Assembly (NCBI RefSeq): GCF_004799445.1
Contig: NZ_SSNA01000198.1
Location: 62,001 to 126,000 of the forward strand
Origin: Bradyrhizobium sp.
GTDB lineage: Bacteria; Pseudomonadota; Alphaproteobacteria; Rhizobiales; Xanthobacteraceae
Direction of reading: 5' to 3'
DNA length: 64,000 nucleotides
A model generated the notes under the pieces. That model had not been told where the DNA came from, did not search any database, and worked only from the letters and a program-made list of their open reading frames with translations. This document shows, piece after piece, positions 60,224-64,000 of the stretch (position 1 is its first letter; every line of letters starts with the position of its first letter). The translations under genes and the position numbers were made by a program.

Positions 60224-62589
60224 TACACCGCCATCTTGCGATGCCGCACCGGCGCGCCGGCGGTGAGGCTTTCGGCGGCGTCGATGATGGCGTTGGCATC
60301 GATGCCATAGTGCCGGTAGAGGTCATCGATCGTGCCGGTCTGGCCGAAATGCTCGACGCCGAGCGCTTCGACCCGGTGGCCGCGCACGCTGCCGAGCCAG
60401 CCCAGCGTGGCCGGGTGACCGTCGATCACGGTGACGATGCCGCAATCGCGCGGCAGCGGTGCCAGCAGTTTTTCGATGTGGCTGAGATGCGCCACGCCGC
60501 GGCGGTCGCGGCGCCCTTTTCGCGCCCCGGTCCATCCCGCATGCAGCCGGTCGGCCGACGTGATCGCCAACAGGCCGACGTCGCGGCGGCTCTCGCCCAA
60601 CAGGCCGACGGCCTCGATCGCCTCGGGCGCCACCGCGCCGGTATAGGCGATCACCACTTCGGCGTTCGGCCCCGGCTTGCGCAGCCAGTAGGCGCCTTCG
60701 GTGATGCCGGCCTGCAGATCGGGCGTCATGATCCGCTGCGGCTGGTCGAGCGTGCGGGTAGATAACCTCAGATAAACCGAGCCGCCCTCGCCGCCTTCGC
60801 GTTGCATATGCTGGAAGCCGAAAGCCATGATGGCAGCGAGTTCGTCGACAAAGGCCGGCTCGAATGACGCCAGCCCATCCTGCGCCATGCCGATCAGGGG
60901 CGTCGCGATCGACTGGTGCGCGCCGCCTTCCGGCGCCAATGTGATGCCCGACGGCGTCGCCGCCACCATGAAGCGCGCGTCCTGATAGCAGGCGTAGTTG
61001 AGGGCATCGAGGCCGCGTTCGATGAAGGGATCGTATAACGTCGCCACCGGCAACAGGCGTTCGCCGTTGATGGCGTGCGACAGACCCAGCGCCGACATCA
61101 GGATGAACAGGTTCATCTCGGCGATGCCGAGCTCGATGTGCTGTCCCTTCGGCGAGGCATCCCAGTTGAAGGTCGACGGGATTTTTTCGCTGCGGAACAG
61201 ATCGGCCTTTTCGGCGCGCGCGAACAGCCCGCGGCGGTTGACCCAGGCGCCAAGATTGGTCGACACCGTGACGTCGGGCGAAGCGGTCACGATGCGCGAG
61301 GCAAGCTCCGTATCGCCGCGCGCGAGTTCGTTCAGCACCAGCCCAAAGCCCTGCTGGGTCGACATTTGCGGCGACGGCGTGAACGCAAGCCGCTCGGGCA
61401 CATCGATCACAGGCGCGGTCAGGCGGCGCCGGCCGTCGCGGTTGAACGGCGCCGCGCTGAGAAACGCCTCCAGCGCCGCGGGCATTTGAGAAAGTCCCTC
61501 GAACTTCTCCCACTCGTGACCGGGCCGGATGTTCTGCGTGCCGCGCCATTTTTCCATCTGGGCTGGCGTCATCAATCCCGCGTGGTTGTCCTTGTGGCCC
61601 TGGAACGGCAGGCCTATGCCCTTGATGGTGTAGGCGATGAAGCAGACCGGGCGATCGTGATCGATCGCCTCGAAGGCTTCGCACATGCTGGCCGTGTCGT
61701 GGCCACCGAGATTGGACATCAGCTCCAGCAATTCGTCGTCGCTGCGCCGCTCGATCAGTTGCGACACCGCGCCCTGGTCGCCGATCTCGTCGCGCAAATG
61801 CTTGCGGAACGCGGCCCCGCCCTGGAAACACAGCGCCGCATAGAGCTGATTCGGACAGGCATCGATCCACCTCTTCAGCGCCTCGCCGCCTGCTTCCGCG
61901 AATGCGGTTCGCATCAGCTTGCCGTATTTCACGATCACCACGTCCCAGCCGAAATTGCGGAACATGGATTCGAATTTCTCCCACAGCCCTTCGCGCACCA
62001 CGGCATCGAGGCTTTGGCGGTTGTAATCGACCACCCACCAGGTGTTGCGCAGCCCGTGCTTCCAGCCCTCGAGCAGCGCCTCGAAGATATTGCCCTCATC
62101 CATCTCGGCGTCGCCGACCAGCGCGATCATGCGCCCCTCGGGGCGATCCTTGGCCCAGCCATGCGCCTTGACGTAGTCCTGCACCAGCGAGGCAAACAGC
62201 GTCTGCGCGACGCCGAGGCCGACCGAGCCGGTGGAGAAATCGACGTCGTCGGTGTCCTTGGTACGTGACGGATAGGACTGCGCGCCCTTGAAGCCGCGAA
62301 AATTCTCCAGCTTGTCGCGGGTCTGGTGCCCGAACAGATACTGGATGGCGTGAAACACCGGGCTCGCATGCGGCTTCACCGCGACGCGGTCCTGCGGCCG
62401 CAGCACCGAGAAATACAGCGCCGACATGATGGTGGCGAGCGAGGCCGAGGAGGCCTGATGGCCGCCGACCTTCAGACCGTCGACATTGGGCCGGATGTGG
62501 TTGGCGTGATGGATGGTCCACGACGACAGCCACAGCACTTTGCGCGCCAGCGCGGACAGCATCTCAAGACGTGCGGGTTCGGTCGCCAT
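60223..62589 (-). CDS. AceE/transketolase-like ThDP enzyme (homodimeric 2-oxoacid dehydrogenase E1 type)
   Basis: A 788-aa single-chain ThDP enzyme. ThDP/Mg motif GDAEMDEGNIFEALLEGWKH followed by VVDYN in the N-terminal half, a Pyr domain with LGIAEMNLFILMSALGLSH in the middle, and a C-terminal transketolase-like domain. The N-terminal signature HQASSASLATIMSALYFSVL resembles homodimeric pyruvate dehydrogenase E1 (AceE, about 890 aa), but it is 100 aa shorter and no E2 or E3 gene is adjacent. A transketolase-like or stand-alone oxoacid enzyme is possible. I chose the ATG at 62589 (MATEPARLEM). Divergent from Lrp. Confidence 0.8.
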   Translation of the reverse strand: MATEPARLEMLSALARKVLWLSSWTIHHANHIRPNVDGLKVGGHQASSASLATIMSALYFSVLRPQDRVAVKPHASPVFHAIQYLFGHQTRDKLENFRGFKGAQSYPSRTKDTDDVDFSTGSVGLGVAQTLFASLVQDYVKAHGWAKDRPEGRMIALVGDAEMDEGNIFEALLEGWKHGLRNTWWVVDYNRQSLDAVVREGLWEKFESMFRNFGWDVVIVKYGKLMRTAFAEAGGEALKRWIDACPNQLYAALCFQGGAAFRKHLRDEIGDQGAVSQLIERRSDDELLELMSNLGGHDTASMCEAFEAIDHDRPVCFIAYTIKGIGLPFQGHKDNHAGLMTPAQMEKWRGTQNIRPGHEWEKFEGLSQMPAALEAFLSAAPFNRDGRRRLTAPVIDVPERLAFTPSPQMSTQQGFGLVLNELARGDTELASRIVTASPDVTVSTNLGAWVNRRGLFARAEKADLFRSEKIPSTFNWDASPKGQHIELGIAEMNLFILMSALGLSHAINGERLLPVATLYDPFIERGLDALNYACYQDARFMVAATPSGITLAPEGGAHQSIATPLIGMAQDGLASFEPAFVDELAAIMAFGFQHMQREGGEGGSVYLRLSTRTLDQPQRIMTPDLQAGITEGAYWLRKPGPNAEVVIAYTGAVAPEAIEAVGLLGESRRDVGLLAITSADRLHAGWTGARKGRRDRRGVAHLSHIEKLLAPLPRDCGIVTVIDGHPATLGWLGSVRGHRVEALGVEHFGQTGTIDDLYRHYGIDANAIIDAAESLTAGAPVRHRKMAV

Positions 62590-62648
62590 GGCGGTATTCC
62601 CTGCACCTGGATCAGGGCGGGATATTATCGCGGCAAGATTCGCTAAAA

Positions 62649-62686
62649 ATCTCAAATTTTGGCGATATACCCTACAAAATTGGGAT
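62649..62686. promoter_or_regulatory. Lrp-type dyad in the E1-like/Lrp divergent promoter
   Basis: AT-rich inverted repeat ATCTCAAATTTTG (from 62649) and CAAAATTGGGAT (to 62686), nearly complementary with a 1-nt offset. It sits midway between the two divergent starts in an otherwise GC-rich genome. Lrp/AsnC proteins favour such AT-rich imperfect palindromes, so this is a likely operator for both genes. Confidence 0.6.
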
Positions 62687-62726
62687 AAATTACCACCATA
62701 GAGCCCCACAAACAGAGTTTATCCCA

Positions 62727-63188
62727 ATGCCTGTCCTTGACGCCATCGACCGCAAGATCCTCGGCCTGCTGCAAGCCGACAGCCGCACCACCATGGCCGA
62801 ACTCGCCGACAAGGTCGGCCTGTCGGTCTCGCCCTGTCACCGCCGGGTGAAACTGCTGGAGGAGCGCGGCGTGATCACGCGCTATATCGCAACCGTCGAC
62901 CAGAAATCGCTCGGCCTGCATGTCAGCGTGTTCATTTCGATCAAACTGGCGCGCCAGAAGGAAGAAGACCTCAACCGGTTTGCCCGCGCGATCTCGAAAT
63001 GGGACGAGGTGCTGGAGTGCTATCTGATGACCGGCAATCGCGATTATCTCTTGCGCGTCGTCGCCGCCGACCTGTCATCGTATGAGGCATTCCTGAAGAA
63101 CAAGCTGACGCGGCTCGACGGCATCGCCTCGATCGAGTCGAGCTTTGCGCTGAGCCAGGTGAAATATTCAATCGCGCTGCCGGTGTGA
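62727..63188 (+). CDS. Lrp/AsnC-family transcriptional regulator
   Basis: A 153-aa regulator. The winged helix (about 1-60) reads LDAIDRKILGLLQADSRTTM and AELADKVGLSVSPCHRRVKL. The C-terminal RAM/AsnC ligand domain (about 65-145) includes CYLMTGNRDYLLRVVAADL. I chose the ATG at 62727. Divergent from the E1-like gene, which it probably regulates in response to an amino acid or 2-oxo acid. Confidence 0.93.
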   Translation: MPVLDAIDRKILGLLQADSRTTMAELADKVGLSVSPCHRRVKLLEERGVITRYIATVDQKSLGLHVSVFISIKLARQKEEDLNRFARAISKWDEVLECYLMTGNRDYLLRVVAADLSSYEAFLKNKLTRLDGIASIESSFALSQVKYSIALPV

Positions 63189-63226
63189 CCCTCAGTCGCC
63201 CCCCGCGAAAGCGGCGAGACCAAAAA

Positions 63227-64000
63227 TCAGAAGCGGTAGTTGAGACCGGCGCGCGCAATGCTGGCCTTGAGGTCGATGCTATGAAACATCGGTTGTGCCG
63301 GGAATTGTAGCAGGGCGCCGGTCGCCGATGCGGTGCCGAAATTAACATAGAGGTATTCGGCCTTGGCGCTCCATCGGCTCCACAGCGCTGCCTCGATGCC
63401 ACCACCCAGTGTATATCCGGTCCTGCCATTGGAGAGCGACACGGCCTCGGTGGTGGGGTTGTTGTCGGCAAAAGAGAAACTGCCGTTCAGAGTTGTGAAT
63501 GCAGCGCCCCCGGTCGCAAAGAACAGCCAATTGTTGGCGGCAACACCGACGCGCCCACGCGTGGTGGCGAGCCAGTTCGTTCCGGCTGAGGACATGACAA
63601 AGAAGCACTGATTGGGACAAGTTTTACTGGAATACGCTGCTGCCGTAGAAGTGCTGCCGCTCAAGTGGAAAGATTCGATATCGCCTTCAATGCCGAAGAC
63701 GAAGTTGCCCGCCTGCCAGTTGTAGCCCGCCTCGAAGCCGCCGGTGAAACCGTTCGGCTTGATGCTCTGAACGCCGGCAGCATTCACGAGCGGCACGTTT
63801 TCGGGGAAAAAATAGCCGGCGGGACTGAACACCGTCGAGGTCGACGAGTTGGAACTTCCCCAGGCACCACCTGCGTTCACGCCAATGTACCCACCGGTCC
63901 AGGTGTAGGCCGGATCAGCGATTACCGGGGCTTTTGTGTAGGCGCGAGCCGGCAAGTCCGCCGCAGACGCTGCATCAAAGCCAGCAATTGCGATCGCCGC
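63227..64000 (-). CDS. Outer-membrane beta-barrel protein (Omp25/Omp31/RopB-like), 5' end outside window
   Basis: At least 258 residues in frame up to the window edge. The visible N-terminal end IAIAGFDAASAADLPARAY is the end of a signal peptide. WTGGYIGVNAGGAWG, FTGGFEAGYNWQAGNFVFGIEGDI, and the final AGLNYRF with a terminal Phe are hallmarks of the 8-stranded rhizobial surface antigens. No true start codon exists inside the window; a TTG at 63955 is inside the mature region. A pair of cysteines (KTCPNQCFF) is unusual for the family. Confidence 0.87.
   Translation of the reverse strand, partial: AAIAIAGFDAASAADLPARAYTKAPVIADPAYTWTGGYIGVNAGGAWGSSNSSTSTVFSPAGYFFPENVPLVNAAGVQSIKPNGFTGGFEAGYNWQAGNFVFGIEGDIESFHLSGSTSTAAAYSSKTCPNQCFFVMSSAGTNWLATTRGRVGVAANNWLFFATGGAAFTTLNGSFSFADNNPTTEAVSLSNGRTGYTLGGGIEAALWSRWSAKAEYLYVNFGTASATGALLQFPAQPMFHSIDLKASIARAGLNYRF

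Noticed and set aside
63227..63955. Complete outer-membrane protein starting with TTG at 63955
   Set aside because: The frame continues upstream into a signal-peptide end (AASAADLPARAY), so the gene is cut by the window edge.

Overview
The window looks like chromosome of a GC-rich alphaproteobacterium close to Bradyrhizobium (Nitrobacteraceae). Three things point that way: the dense set of solute transporters and small-molecule catabolic genes, the large multidomain cyclase and diguanylate signalling proteins, and many intergenic palindromic repeats whose arms read like GTCATTGCGAG...CTCGCAATGAC or GTCGTCCCGGCGA...GGGACGAC. The genus is an inference from style; no rRNA or other phylogenetic marker is present. 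I see no tRNA, rRNA, CRISPR array, phage gene or transposase.

Layout. 1-10.3 kb (+): the tail of one Dpp/Opp-type ABC transporter, its two ATPases, a gamma-glutamyltransferase-family protein, a DUF1028 protein, and a second complete Dpp/Opp transporter. 10.4-16.5 kb (-): a signalling operon of sensor kinase with three GAF domains, single-domain response regulator, and response regulator fused to a class III adenylate cyclase, followed by a CnbZ/Rid-like gene. 16.6-21.6 kb (-): RND efflux pump, adaptor and TetR repressor. 21.7-24.2 kb: a split ThDP decarboxylase pair (-) divergent from a cytochrome P450 (+). 24.3-30.3 kb: CHASE2-PAS-GGDEF-EAL protein and FecR protein (-), divergent from a TpsB/FhaC outer-membrane transporter (+). 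30.5-33.7 kb: SAM-cyclase-AAA-TPR giant sensor. 33.8-41.4 kb (-): one long operon pairing an NMT1/THI5-type ABC importer with an enolase-superfamily enzyme, a Gfo/Idh dehydrogenase, a DUF993 aldolase-like protein and a TIM-barrel epimerase. Upstream of it are TetR and VOC genes. 43.6-48 kb: PfkB kinase, a P450 with its FAD reductase, and an enoyl-CoA hydratase. 48.2-60 kb: a sugar-acid locus with a TRAP transporter carrying two binding proteins, IlvD/Edd dehydratase, Gfo/Idh, GntR regulator, uronate dehydrogenase-like SDR, SMP-30 lactonase and aldehyde dehydrogenase. 60.2-63.2 kb: an AceE/transketolase-like E1 divergent from an Lrp/AsnC regulator. The right edge cuts an outer-membrane beta-barrel protein.

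How the genes work together. The 48-60 kb locus reads as uptake and oxidative breakdown of uronic or other sugar acids: TRAP import, oxidation to a lactone, lactone opening, dehydration and final semialdehyde oxidation. A GntR protein probably controls it through two TATTGnCAATA palindromes. The 34-41 kb operon has the same logic (import, oxidation or isomerisation, dehydration, aldol cleavage) but with enzyme families I cannot match to a described pathway. It is my leading candidate for an undescribed system. No stretch without a gene exceeds about 300 bp; most of the longer gaps are filled by palindromic repeats.
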